From Treponema sp. (GTDB taxonomy: Bacteria > Spirochaetota > Spirochaetia > Treponematales > Treponemataceae): a stretch of 53,521 nucleotides of DNA. The notes beneath the pieces are model-generated. The model ran no database searches, had not been told where the DNA came from, and was given only the letters and a program-made list of their open reading frames with translations. The stretch is taken from positions 1 to 53,521 of the forward strand of contig JAFSJW010000065.1 of assembly GCA_017449265.1 (NCBI GenBank), in the 5' to 3' direction. Within the stretch, counting starts at the first letter, position 1. Each line of letters opens with the position of its first letter. The translations under genes and the position numbers were made by a program. This document shows positions 32,962 to 41,294 of this stretch, piece after piece.

Positions 32962-35900
32962 ATGAAAAGGGCTTTTTTATTTTACTTGATTTTTTCTGCA
33001 GCAATCCGATTGTTTTCCACGGAATCTTTTTTCGATAACTATGTGTACCAGAACTGGAATTCTTTCGGCGGGCTTACAGGGGCTACAGCTACTGATTTAA
33101 TCCAAACTTCAGGCGGATATCTGAACATAGGAACATACGAGGGGCTTGTCAGGTTCGACGGAGTTCGGTTCAGCACAATAAAACGAGGACGAACGAACGA
33201 CCTTAATTTTGCTTCCGTTCGGGCAATCTACGAGGATTCAAAAGGCAACATATGGGTCGGCTCGAACGATGAGGGACTCCAGAAAATATCAAAAGACGGA
33301 AATAAAAGCTACACCACGCACAACGGTCTTCCGAACAATTCCGTCCGGGCAATCGTTGAGGACACATTCGGAAATATATGGATAGGAACTGCCGCCGGTG
33401 TTGTCTACCTTACGCCGAACGGGCATCTTATAACACCTCAGTTTCAGGCCGGGACTGTGTCCAAGGGAATCATATCGACGAATCTTTATCTTGACACCGC
33501 AGGAAGAGTATGGCTTGTCACGGCGAACGAAAAAGGGCTGTTCCTGTTTTCTGACGGTCTTTTCCGAACAAGGCCGGAGCTTGAGGAATTCGGAAATTAC
33601 TTCGTCACTTCCATAACGCAGGACTTGAAAGGCGATTTTTGGATTGGGCTGGGAGAGCGCGGACTTTTCCGAATACGGAACGGAAATGTTTCAAGCGTAA
33701 AATCAGGAACTTTTCTTGATAATACATCAACATGCTCAACATATGTTGCCAAAGACGGAACAATCTGGTTCGGCACGGAGAAGGGGCTTTGCGTTTTTTC
33801 GGGCGGTCAGTTCCATGAATACAAGGGAGCGGAGCTTGCTACGGCAAAAATCAACAAACTCATATGCGACCGTGAGGGCAACATCTGGTTCGCCACCGAC
33901 AGAAACGGAATCGGAAAACTTACGCACGGTAAATTCAGCGTCAAGAAAATAAAAACAACCGTCAACGCAATCACCGAGGGCATTGACGGAAAAATCTGGC
34001 TCGGAACTGACAACGGCGTTTTCTGCTGGACGAACAACCACATGGAGTCGAACGAACTGACAGAATATACGAAAGGCATCCGAATACGCCATGTAGAAAA
34101 GACTTCTAGCGGAGATATTCTGGTCAGCTGCTACTCAAAGCCAGGTCAGATTCTTTATTCAAAGAACGGAATTAAAAGCTGGAGTACTGATGAAGGGCTT
34201 GCAGGAAACAAAGTTCGTGTAGCAATCGAAGCTTCTCAGGACGAGTTTTATGTGGGAACTACTACTGGCATGAGCATAATCCATGCAGACGGAAGCATAA
34301 GGAATTTCAAGCAGATTGACGGCCTTGAGAACGAGTATGTAATGTGCATCTACAAGGACACGAACGGTGTCGTATGGATTGGCACTGACGGTGACGGCGT
34401 GTACTTGATGAAAAATGAGGCGATTTTTGCGCACATAACATCCGAAGACGGTCTTACGGGAAATGTAATCTTTAAAATACGGCAGGACAAGGAAGGCGCA
34501 TACTGGATATGCAGCGGAAGCGGAATAACCCGATGCCCTCCTTTCGATTCGGGGCATACACTTCCGTCTTCCTATGAGCGGATTAATTCTGAGCAGGGTA
34601 TCGGAACAGACTCTGTTTTCCAGATTGTGAGCGACAAAAGCGGCTCTCTTTGGCTTACGAGCAATTATGGAATAGCTTCCGTCAAGGAATCGGAGCTTGT
34701 CGATGTTTCCACGGGCGCAAAGTCTTTTGCCGATGTAAAATATTATGGCCGGAACGATGGTCTTGACTCCGACGGACCTACTTCAACATCCGTTTCAATC
34801 TGCGACAGCAACGGAAGAATATGGTTTCCGATGGTTGATGGCTTTGCGGTTTACGACCCTGTGAATGTGAAGGAAAATCCTGTCAATCCTTTCGTTCACA
34901 TTGAGAATGTCACTATTGACAACATTGTTTACAATAATGTCTCAGATGAATTTATCCTGAAACCGGGCACAAAACGCGTTGACATCAATTTTACAGGAAT
35001 CAGCTTTGACGCTCCCGAAAGAATAAAATTCACCTATCAGCTTACGAACTTCGACGAGGCTCCGAGCGAGCCAAAAAGTGTAAGGACCGTATCGTACACG
35101 AACCTGCGTCCCGGGAAGCACGCTTTCATCGTAAATGCGATAAACGGAGACGGCCTTATGTCCGAGAGAGCAGAGGTAATGCTTTTCGTGCAGAAGCCGC
35201 ATTTTTACCAGATGCCAGGATTCTGGATTGCAGTGGTCATTCTTGCGCTCACGGCGGTTTTCATAGTGTTCAACTTGAAGGAACGCGCAATGAAACTTGA
35301 GAACATAAGGCTCGAAAAAATAGTAAACGAGCGGACTGCGGAGCTTAAGACCGAAAAAGACAAGTCCGACATGCTTCTGCGCGCTATTCTTCCCGAGAAA
35401 ATTGCGAACGAGCTGAAAGACGAGATTCATTCCATCGGTGAGAATTTTTCCGATGTTACGCTTCTTTTCTCTGACATCGTGAGTTTTACGAAAACATCGA
35501 GCAAGTATTCTGCAGCCGAAGTCGTAGACGCGCTGAACGCTCTTTTCAGCCTGTTCGACGAGAGGGCAAAACGAAGCGGAGTGGAAAAAATCAAGACGAT
35601 AGGAGATGCGTACATGGCAGCCTGCGGAGTTCCTACTCCAAACGAGAACCACGCACGGATTATGGTTGATTTTGCGCGCGGCATGTACGAAGATTTGGCA
35701 ACATACAACAAGACGGCAAAGATTCATTTCAACATGAGAATCGGGCTGAACTGCGGCCCTGTCACCGCCGGCGTAATAGGAAAGACCAAATTCATCTACG
35801 ATGTCTGGGGTGACACCGTAAACACGGCAAGTAGGATGGAAACCGCATGCTCACCTGGGCAAATTCGCGTAAGCCAAGCTGTGTACGAGCATCTTCGCGA

Positions 35901-35991
35901 TTCGGATGTACAGTTCACTTCTCCAATAGAATGTGATATAAAAGGAAAAGGCATGATGATTACCTACGAAGTTGTTCAGGAGGATTTTTAA
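32962..35991 (+). CDS. Beta-propeller sensor with class III adenylate cyclase output
   Basis: A 1009-residue sensor. A signal peptide (about 1-20) is followed by repeated two-component-regulator propeller blades (about 40-640) with the recurring IWxGT-type strands such as GNIWVGSNDEGL and GVVWIGTDGDGVY, then a Y_Y_Y-type domain (about 650-745), one membrane helix (about 752-772), a short coiled coil and a cyclase domain (about 825-1000). The cyclase has both metal Asp residues (LLFSDIVSFT; KTIGDAYMA), the adenine-selecting Lys (EKIKTIG) with Asp in YDVWGD, and the transition-state Asn and Arg in NTASRM, so it should make cAMP. Propeller sensors normally feed histidine kinases; a cyclase output is less common. 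It is translationally linked to the next gene. Confidence 0.92.
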   Translation: MKRAFLFYLIFSAAIRLFSTESFFDNYVYQNWNSFGGLTGATATDLIQTSGGYLNIGTYEGLVRFDGVRFSTIKRGRTNDLNFASVRAIYEDSKGNIWVGSNDEGLQKISKDGNKSYTTHNGLPNNSVRAIVEDTFGNIWIGTAAGVVYLTPNGHLITPQFQAGTVSKGIISTNLYLDTAGRVWLVTANEKGLFLFSDGLFRTRPELEEFGNYFVTSITQDLKGDFWIGLGERGLFRIRNGNVSSVKSGTFLDNTSTCSTYVAKDGTIWFGTEKGLCVFSGGQFHEYKGAELATAKINKLICDREGNIWFATDRNGIGKLTHGKFSVKKIKTTVNAITEGIDGKIWLGTDNGVFCWTNNHMESNELTEYTKGIRIRHVEKTSSGDILVSCYSKPGQILYSKNGIKSWSTDEGLAGNKVRVAIEASQDEFYVGTTTGMSIIHADGSIRNFKQIDGLENEYVMCIYKDTNGVVWIGTDGDGVYLMKNEAIFAHITSEDGLTGNVIFKIRQDKEGAYWICSGSGITRCPPFDSGHTLPSSYERINSEQGIGTDSVFQIVSDKSGSLWLTSNYGIASVKESELVDVSTGAKSFADVKYYGRNDGLDSDGPTSTSVSICDSNGRIWFPMVDGFAVYDPVNVKENPVNPFVHIENVTIDNIVYNNVSDEFILKPGTKRVDINFTGISFDAPERIKFTYQLTNFDEAPSEPKSVRTVSYTNLRPGKHAFIVNAINGDGLMSERAEVMLFVQKPHFYQMPGFWIAVVILALTAVFIVFNLKERAMKLENIRLEKIVNERTAELKTEKDKSDMLLRAILPEKIANELKDEIHSIGENFSDVTLLFSDIVSFTKTSSKYSAAEVVDALNALFSLFDERAKRSGVEKIKTIGDAYMAACGVPTPNENHARIMVDFARGMYEDLATYNKTAKIHFNMRIGLNCGPVTAGVIGKTKFIYDVWGDTVNTASRMETACSPGQIRVSQAVYEHLRDSDVQFTSPIECDIKGKGMMITYEVVQEDF

Positions 35992-35992
35992 T

Positions 35993-37174
35993 ATGAAAAG
36001 ATTTATGCTCGGCGCAGTTTTTGCCGCATCGATTTTTGCTTTCAGCTGCAAGGAAAAGGGCAGGGATGTCATAAAAGTAGGTCTTTTACATTCGTTCACT
36101 GGGACTATGGCAATCAGCGAAGTTCCTGTTTGTGATGCGGAGCTTCTTGCCATATCAGAGATAAATGCCGCAGGCGGTGTTCTCGGAAAGCTAATTGAGC
36201 CGGTGAAATGTGACGGTGCAAGCGATCCTCAGGTTTTTGCCGAAAAGGCACGGGAGCTTATTGAAGAAGAAAAAGTCGCAACTATTTTCGGCTGCTGGAC
36301 GAGTGCCTCCCGAAAAGCCGTAAAACCCGTGGTGGAAGAGCTTTACAATCTTTTGTGGTATCCCGTTCAGTACGAGGGAATGGAAGCAAGCCCGAACATA
36401 ATGTACATGGGAGCCTCCCCGAACCAGCAGATTGTTCCTGCAATCGATTATTGCATTAATAATTTTGGAAAGAAAATATTCCTTTTGGGAAGCGATTATG
36501 TTTTTCCGAGGACAGCGAACAGAATTATAAAAGCCCAGCTTGCCCAGCTTGACGCTGAGTGCGTTGGAGAGGAATATGTTCCTCTTGGTCATTCTGATTT
36601 CTCCGAAATCATCGCACAGATAAAGGAAAATAAACCTGATGTAATAATCAATACGCTCAACGGTGACTCAAATGTATCTTTTTTTTCGACGCTTTTTAAA
36701 AACGGAATTACTTCCAGCGTCATTCCTGTGATGAGCTTTTCGATTGCCGAAGAAGAAGTAGCAAAAATGGATGTCTCAACCCTTGACGGTCATCTTGTTT
36801 CATGGAATTACTACGAAACGACGCAGACACCGCGCAACGAAAAATTCGTTTCTGACTTCAAGAAAGAATATGGCGAGGACAAAATGACGGCAGACCCGCT
36901 TGAAGCCGCATACATCGCAGTTCACATGTGGGCGCAGGCGTGCGAGAAAGCAGGCGGATTTGATGTTGAAGCCGTCAGGATGGCTTCAAAAGGCCTTAGC
37001 TTTCAGGCACCAGAAGGAATCGTAACGATTGACGGCGGAAACCAGCATTTGTACAAGCAGGTAAGAATCGGAAAGATAAATTCCAAAGGCATAATCGAGG
37101 AGGTATGGGCTACTGAGTCCGCCATAAAACCGGATCCGTATCTGAGCACATATTCCTGGGCGCGCGGATTGTAA
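35993..37174 (+). CDS. Urea/amide-type ABC substrate-binding lipoprotein (UrtA-like)
   Basis: A 393-residue lipoprotein: signal MKRFMLGAVFAASIFAFSCK with Cys19 the lipidation site. The mature part is a type I periplasmic binding fold very like UrtA/FmdD urea and amide binding proteins: VGLLHSFTGTMAISE, GCWTSASRKAVKPVVEE, LLWYPVQYEGMEASPN, GASPNQQIVPAIDY and LVSWNYYET. It starts 2 bases after the cyclase stop with its AGGAGG-type site inside that gene, so the two are translationally linked. No permease or ATPase genes (UrtBCDE) follow. A plausible reading is that it presents a small ligand to the cyclase's periplasmic propeller rather than to a transporter; a distant transporter remains possible. 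Confidence 0.85.
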   Translation: MKRFMLGAVFAASIFAFSCKEKGRDVIKVGLLHSFTGTMAISEVPVCDAELLAISEINAAGGVLGKLIEPVKCDGASDPQVFAEKARELIEEEKVATIFGCWTSASRKAVKPVVEELYNLLWYPVQYEGMEASPNIMYMGASPNQQIVPAIDYCINNFGKKIFLLGSDYVFPRTANRIIKAQLAQLDAECVGEEYVPLGHSDFSEIIAQIKENKPDVIINTLNGDSNVSFFSTLFKNGITSSVIPVMSFSIAEEEVAKMDVSTLDGHLVSWNYYETTQTPRNEKFVSDFKKEYGEDKMTADPLEAAYIAVHMWAQACEKAGGFDVEAVRMASKGLSFQAPEGIVTIDGGNQHLYKQVRIGKINSKGIIEEVWATESAIKPDPYLSTYSWARGL

Positions 37175-37215
37175 TTTTTTTCTATTCTGTCGCGCAGATT
37201 TCAAAAAAAACATAA

Positions 37216-37250
37216 GAGCTGTTCTGAAACTTCAGTTTTCCGAACAGCTT
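37216..37250. repeat. Dispersed terminator-like palindrome, copy 2
   Basis: AGAGCTGTTCTGAAA, a short loop, then TTTTCCGAACAGCTT and TATTAT. It is the same family as 11705-11735 and 44537-44575 and has one mismatch in the stem. It lies after the UrtA-like gene and likely ends the cyclase/lipoprotein transcript. Confidence 0.65.
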
Positions 37251-37326
37251 TATTATAGCCTGTGCGACAGAATTCTTTTCAATTTATAGTACTATCCTGT
37301 CTAAAAACCCATATACATACGACACC

Positions 37327-37355
37327 TTGACAAAAGATTAAAAATTATTTAAATT
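37327..37355 (+). promoter_or_regulatory. Sigma-70-type promoter for the sigma-54 activator gene
   Basis: Consensus TTGACA (37327-37332), a 17-base spacer and TAAATT (37350-37355). The transcript would have a leader of about 110 bases before ATG 37472. Confidence 0.5.
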
Positions 37356-37471
37356 AATCTGTAATAAGAACTTGCTAAGGAAGTTCGATTTTTGGCAAGT
37401 TATCTTAAAAAAACAACTGTCAGTTGTAAATATACACTTTTTTTGACGATTCAAAACCTAAATTAAAAATC

Positions 37472-38533
37472 ATGAAAAAATCATTTATCCTGTTCACTTC
37501 AAGTCCTGAAAATCTATGTAAAATCAGGTCAATGAAAATTGCCAGTGAATACGATATTGTCATTTCTTTTGACGAGGTGTCACTTATCTGTTCAATCAAA
37601 CATACGCCTGTAAAGCCATTGTGCATTTTTTTTGATATTACTTGCGGAGAGCTAGACGATGAGATAAAAGAAATTTGTGATTCCAACAATCTTCCCATTT
37701 TGTTTTATGATCCGCATATTGATGAAATTGACAAAAATTCTGATTTGTACAAAAAACTTTCAGGAATAAGTGGTAATGGAATATTCGATGAAATTGACGG
37801 AACTCTGGCGGACGAATTCATTCCTGGAAAATCTCAGGCAATAACAGAATTCAAAAAAAAGCTTGTTCTTGCGGCAAAATCTGATATACCCGTCCTGATG
37901 CTTGGCGAGAACGGAAGCGGAAAGACGATTGCGGCAAAAGCAATCCACCAGCTTTCCAGACGCCGCCTGAAAAAGTTTTTTCCCGTGAATGTAGCCGCTT
38001 TTTCTGAAGGGCTGATTGAATCGGAGCTTTTCGGAAGCGTTGAAGGAGCTTACACCGGAGCAAAAAAACGGAGCGGCTATTTCAAATCCGCTGACAAAAG
38101 CACCCTTTTTCTTGACGAGATTGGCGAGCTGAAATGTCATTTGCAGGCAAAGCTCCTTACTTTCCTTGATTCAGGTGAATTCCGGAATGTTGGTTCTGAT
38201 GAAACGCAATGCTCGGATGTGCGCCTTATTTGCGCAACGAATGCAAATGTCAAAAAAAAGATGATGGAAAATGAATTCCGTGAAGATTTTTATTACAGAA
38301 TAAAGGGTCTTGAGCTGAAAGTCCCACCTCTTCGGGAAAGAAAAACAGATATTCCGATTCTCTCGGAACTTTTCCTTAAAAGGAGCGGAAAAGTTCTTTC
38401 ACCAGAAGCGGAGGAACTTCTGAAAACATTCGACTGGCCGGGGAATATCCGTCAGCTTCAGCATTGCATCGAATGTGCGGTTCTTTTTTCGCAAAACAGA
38501 AAAGTAATCTTGCCCCGCGATATTATTTACTAG
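37472..38533 (+). CDS. Sigma-54 activator ATPase without a DNA-binding domain
   Basis: A 353-residue AAA+ activator of RNA polymerase carrying sigma-54. Residues 1-105 resemble a receiver domain with one possible phosphoryl site (D55 in CIFFDITCG), but the rest of the acidic pocket and the conserved Lys are not clear. Residues about 110-350 are the sigma-54 interaction domain: Walker A GENGSGKT (145-152), the sigma-54 loop GAYTGA (192-197, Tyr in place of the usual Phe), Walker B TLFLDEIGEL (211-220) and FREDFYYRI. The protein ends just after the sensor II region (WPGNIRQLQHCI) with no Fis-type helix-turn-helix, so it probably acts from solution like FlgR- or CtcC-type regulators. A lone gene with a sigma-70-type promoter. 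Confidence 0.88.
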   Translation: MKKSFILFTSSPENLCKIRSMKIASEYDIVISFDEVSLICSIKHTPVKPLCIFFDITCGELDDEIKEICDSNNLPILFYDPHIDEIDKNSDLYKKLSGISGNGIFDEIDGTLADEFIPGKSQAITEFKKKLVLAAKSDIPVLMLGENGSGKTIAAKAIHQLSRRRLKKFFPVNVAAFSEGLIESELFGSVEGAYTGAKKRSGYFKSADKSTLFLDEIGELKCHLQAKLLTFLDSGEFRNVGSDETQCSDVRLICATNANVKKKMMENEFREDFYYRIKGLELKVPPLRERKTDIPILSELFLKRSGKVLSPEAEELLKTFDWPGNIRQLQHCIECAVLFSQNRKVILPRDIIY

Positions 38534-38684
38534 TTAATCAGCAGGCCATTTCTGAACGCAATCGTCACATTCGCAAAGGACTTTTCTTGTTCCAATGCCT
38601 TTCACCCCTTGCAGGTGACGACCCCCGCTTTTTCCTATCAGCTTTTATCACCGATAAAATCAGCCCGGAAACGCAACCGCAGTA

Positions 38685-38987
38685 TTAAGAGTTTACTATG
38701 TTAAGAAGGGGAGCCATTCCCGTTGCTTCAAAAACCTGCATACAAAAAGGACTTGGATTTTTTATGATGAACCTTTTCGTTTTTCCTGCCGCTTTATAAG
38801 CTGCAAGGACGACACGAAGACCGGCACTCGATATATACTCAACCGCTGACAAATCAAGAGAAATTTCCAGACAGCTAGGAAATTTTTCTTTTATTTTTGC
38901 CTCAAGCTCCGGAGCTGTAACAGTGTCTATTCTTCCAGAAACAAAAAGCTCCAGGTCATGGTTTGTAAGTTTTTCAACTATCTTCAT
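38685..38987 (-). CDS. STAS-domain anti-sigma factor antagonist
   Basis: A 100-residue single-domain protein of the SpoIIAA/RsbV family. The start MKIVEKLTNHDLELFVSGRI was chosen at 38987; an upstream ATG at 39029 adds 14 residues that do not fit the fold. It has the STAS pattern SGRIDTVTAPELEAKI, ISLDLSAVEYISSAGLRVVL with the phosphorylatable Ser in ISSAGLR, and a C-terminal helix. Such proteins free a sigma factor or another target from a serine kinase; no matching RsbW-type kinase or PP2C phosphatase is in the window. GAGGAG lies 12-14 bases upstream of the chosen start. Confidence 0.88.
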   Translation of the reverse strand: MKIVEKLTNHDLELFVSGRIDTVTAPELEAKIKEKFPSCLEISLDLSAVEYISSAGLRVVLAAYKAAGKTKRFIIKNPSPFCMQVFEATGMAPLLNIVNS

Positions 38988-39082
38988 AGAAATATTTATC
39001 TCCTCATACAAAAAAAAGAGTTGGAACAATTATATATTCCGATATATAATTATTCAAGATATTGAATTTATTTATAGAATAG

Positions 39083-39113
39083 ACCTGTTCAAAACTAAGT
39101 TTTCCGAACGGCT
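39083..39113. repeat. Degenerate copy of the TGTTCGGAAA palindrome
   Basis: CCTGTTCAAAAC and GTTTTCCGAACGG are inverted with mismatches. It lies in the spacer between the STAS gene and the SUMF1-like gene, upstream of both rather than downstream, so here it is not simply a terminator. Confidence 0.4.
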
Positions 39114-39134
39114 CCAATATTAGTGAGGAAAAAA

Positions 39135-39911
39135 ATGGCAGATGAGTTTGGTGTACTAATAAAAAAAGCTAAGACAGTTCCAGTTGTTGATTGGAAATTT
39201 GTTGATATTCCGGCGGGCGAATTTTTCTTGAAAGATGAAACCGGCAGTTATAAGCGGACTATTTCCAGAATAAAAATGTCAAATATGCCTGTGACTCAGA
39301 AACTTTATGAAAAAGTTAATGGGGCAAATCCTTCAAAATTGAACGGTGAGCTGCGCCCTGTTGATTCTGTGACATGGTTTGATGCCATAATATTCTGCAA
39401 CAACCTGAGCAAACTCTACCAAAGAGATCCCTGCTATAAAATTGCTGCGAGAGTAAATCTGGAGACAATTCCAATCAGCAGCCCGCAATGGCTTGCACTC
39501 AAATGTGATTTTACCGCCAATGGCTTCAGGCTTCCAACAGAATCTGAGTGGGAATTTGCTGCTCGCGGCGGCACTGACTATCTTTTTTCAGGAAGCAACA
39601 ACATTGATGAGGTGGCATGGTACGGCGAGAACAGTGAGGTTCGCTCGCACAATGTCGGAACAAAGCTGCCCAATGCTTTCGGGTTGTACGATATGTGCGG
39701 CAATGTTTCTGAATGGTGCTGGGACATATTTGCTCCGGTGGAGCCAAAAGATTTGAGCAATTCAAAAGGTCCTGTCTCCGGAACTATGCGCGTAAAGCGC
39801 GGCGGCTGCTGGCTTGACGATGCCAAGCAGTGCACGGTGAGTTTCAGAAGCGGAAGCGCGCCAACCGCAGCCGGAAGCACTCTCGGTTTCCGAGTTTGCA
39901 GCATTATGTAA
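39135..39911 (+). CDS. SUMF1/formylglycine-generating-enzyme-like protein
   Basis: A 258-residue protein of the SUMF1/EgtB/PvdO fold (PF03781). ATG 39135 with GAGGA just upstream was chosen over the GTG at 39123. Conserved stretches: VDIPAGEFFL, MPVTQKLYEKVNG, PVDSVTWFDAIIFCNNLS, GFRLPTESEWEFAARGG, FGLYDMCGNVSEWCWD, RVKRGGCW and TLGFRVCSI. True formylglycine-generating enzymes need two active-site Cys near the C-terminus; only one (KQCTVSFRSG) is in the expected place, as in the many treponeme members whose function is unknown. No signal peptide. It could still modify a protein, but activation of a sulfatase is not supported. Confidence 0.82.
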   Translation: MADEFGVLIKKAKTVPVVDWKFVDIPAGEFFLKDETGSYKRTISRIKMSNMPVTQKLYEKVNGANPSKLNGELRPVDSVTWFDAIIFCNNLSKLYQRDPCYKIAARVNLETIPISSPQWLALKCDFTANGFRLPTESEWEFAARGGTDYLFSGSNNIDEVAWYGENSEVRSHNVGTKLPNAFGLYDMCGNVSEWCWDIFAPVEPKDLSNSKGPVSGTMRVKRGGCWLDDAKQCTVSFRSGSAPTAAGSTLGFRVCSIM

Positions 39912-39971
39912 ACCAAACGAACATGTCTATTATTGGTAACAAGATTTCAAAAATCGTGATAGAATAAAACT

Positions 39972-41249
39972 ATGTTACCAATAATAAATTCTTTTTTGCT
40001 CAGGCATAATTTTCCAATCGCCCTAGACATTTCATCCATAACAAGCTCGATTCTGTATGACATGAATCTAGGGCTTGGCTTTGTTTCTTCCAATGAAAAA
40101 AGCGGGCAGGATATGTTCAGAACATGGCTTCTTCCTCCGAAAAATCCTCCGAGATGCGAAAAAGTCATTGTCATAGACGCAGGAGGGACCAACTTCCGCT
40201 CCTGCCTTGTTTCGTTCGATGAGTCCGGGAACGCCTCGGTTTCCGATTTCCGTAAGACGAGTATGCCCGGCGTGGAAAAAGAACTCTCAAAAAAAGAATT
40301 CTTCTCAAAAATTGCCGACAATATCGAATATCTGAAAAACAAATCTGAAAAAATCGGCTTCTGCTTTTCATATGCAATGCAGATTACAAAAGACGGCGAT
40401 GGTATTCCGAACGCTTTCAGCAAGGAGATAAAAGCCCCGGAGGTTCTTGGCGTTCCTGTTGGAAAAACTCTTTGCGAGGAGCTTTCGGCTCGCGGCTGGA
40501 ACAAAATCAAGAAAATAACGCTTCTGAACGACACTGTTTCTGCGCTGCTATCTGGCGCGGGGGCGTTCGGAGGAAGGCAGTTCTCAAGCTACATCGGCTT
40601 TATCCTGGGAACAGGCATGAACGCAGCGTACATCCAGCCTGAAACAGGTGCGGTCGAAAACCAGATTATAGTCTGTGAGGCCGGGAAATGCGATAAGATT
40701 CCGCTCTCAGATTTTGATGTAACCCTTGATAAAAAAACAGCGGTCCCGGGTCAATACAAGCTGGAAAAAGGCTGCTCAGGCGCATATCTTGGAAAAATCG
40801 GGCTTGAGATGCTCCTTTCAGCAGCAGAAGAAAGCATTTTCTCTTCTTCGGCGAACGAAAAAATCAAATCACTCACGGATTTAACATTGATAGAAATGGA
40901 CTCGTTCCTGCAGAATCCTTTTTCCGAAAGCCTTGTCTCAGAACTTTGCGAAAATGACGATGACAGGCAAAAAATCTACGAGCTTTTTGAGCGTGCCGTG
41001 GATAGAACAGCTCGTTACGCAGCTTCGATTCTTTCGGCCAACGCAATTCAGTCAGGAGCCGGAAAAAATCCGCTCAGGCCTATTTGCATAGTCGCGAACG
41101 GAACGACATTCTACAAAACGCACAAGCTGAAACAAAAGATTGAATCGTATCTCTATGATTTTCTCACGGAAAAAAATTCAATTTATTTTGAAATAGTGCA
41201 AGTTGAGAACGACATCACAATCGGAACAGCAGTCGCAGGTCTCATCTAG
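39972..41249 (+). CDS. Hexokinase
   Basis: A 425-residue hexokinase of the eukaryotic-type family (PF00349 and PF03727), which in spirochaetes phosphorylates glucose and related hexoses at the entry to glycolysis. Conserved blocks: phosphate-1 VIDAGGTNFRSCLV (about 63-76), the sugar-binding GFCFSYAMQ and LLNDTVSALLSGAGA with the catalytic Asp in LNDT, phosphate-2 GFILGTGMNAAY, and the adenosine region with CIVANGTTFYKT near the C-terminus. Length is close to other treponeme hexokinases. No strong ribosome-binding site is seen before ATG 39972. It lies 45 bases before the acyl-CoA ligase gene on the same strand. Confidence 0.93.
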   Translation: MLPIINSFLLRHNFPIALDISSITSSILYDMNLGLGFVSSNEKSGQDMFRTWLLPPKNPPRCEKVIVIDAGGTNFRSCLVSFDESGNASVSDFRKTSMPGVEKELSKKEFFSKIADNIEYLKNKSEKIGFCFSYAMQITKDGDGIPNAFSKEIKAPEVLGVPVGKTLCEELSARGWNKIKKITLLNDTVSALLSGAGAFGGRQFSSYIGFILGTGMNAAYIQPETGAVENQIIVCEAGKCDKIPLSDFDVTLDKKTAVPGQYKLEKGCSGAYLGKIGLEMLLSAAEESIFSSSANEKIKSLTDLTLIEMDSFLQNPFSESLVSELCENDDDRQKIYELFERAVDRTARYAASILSANAIQSGAGKNPLRPICIVANGTTFYKTHKLKQKIESYLYDFLTEKNSIYFEIVQVENDITIGTAVAGLI

Positions 41250-41294
41250 ACTTTATGACAAAATTTGTGATAATGTCATTTCAGGTAATTTGAT

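Noticed and set aside
34942..35727. 261-codon minus-strand open frame
   Set aside because: Antisense to the cyclase gene, whose frame carries all conserved motifs over the same bases.
39135..39911. SUMF1-like protein as activator of the sulfatase-superfamily fusions
   Set aside because: The fusions use a Thr-type site and not a C/S-x-P-x-R sulfatase motif, and the protein lacks the second active-site Cys; the genes are 30 kb apart.
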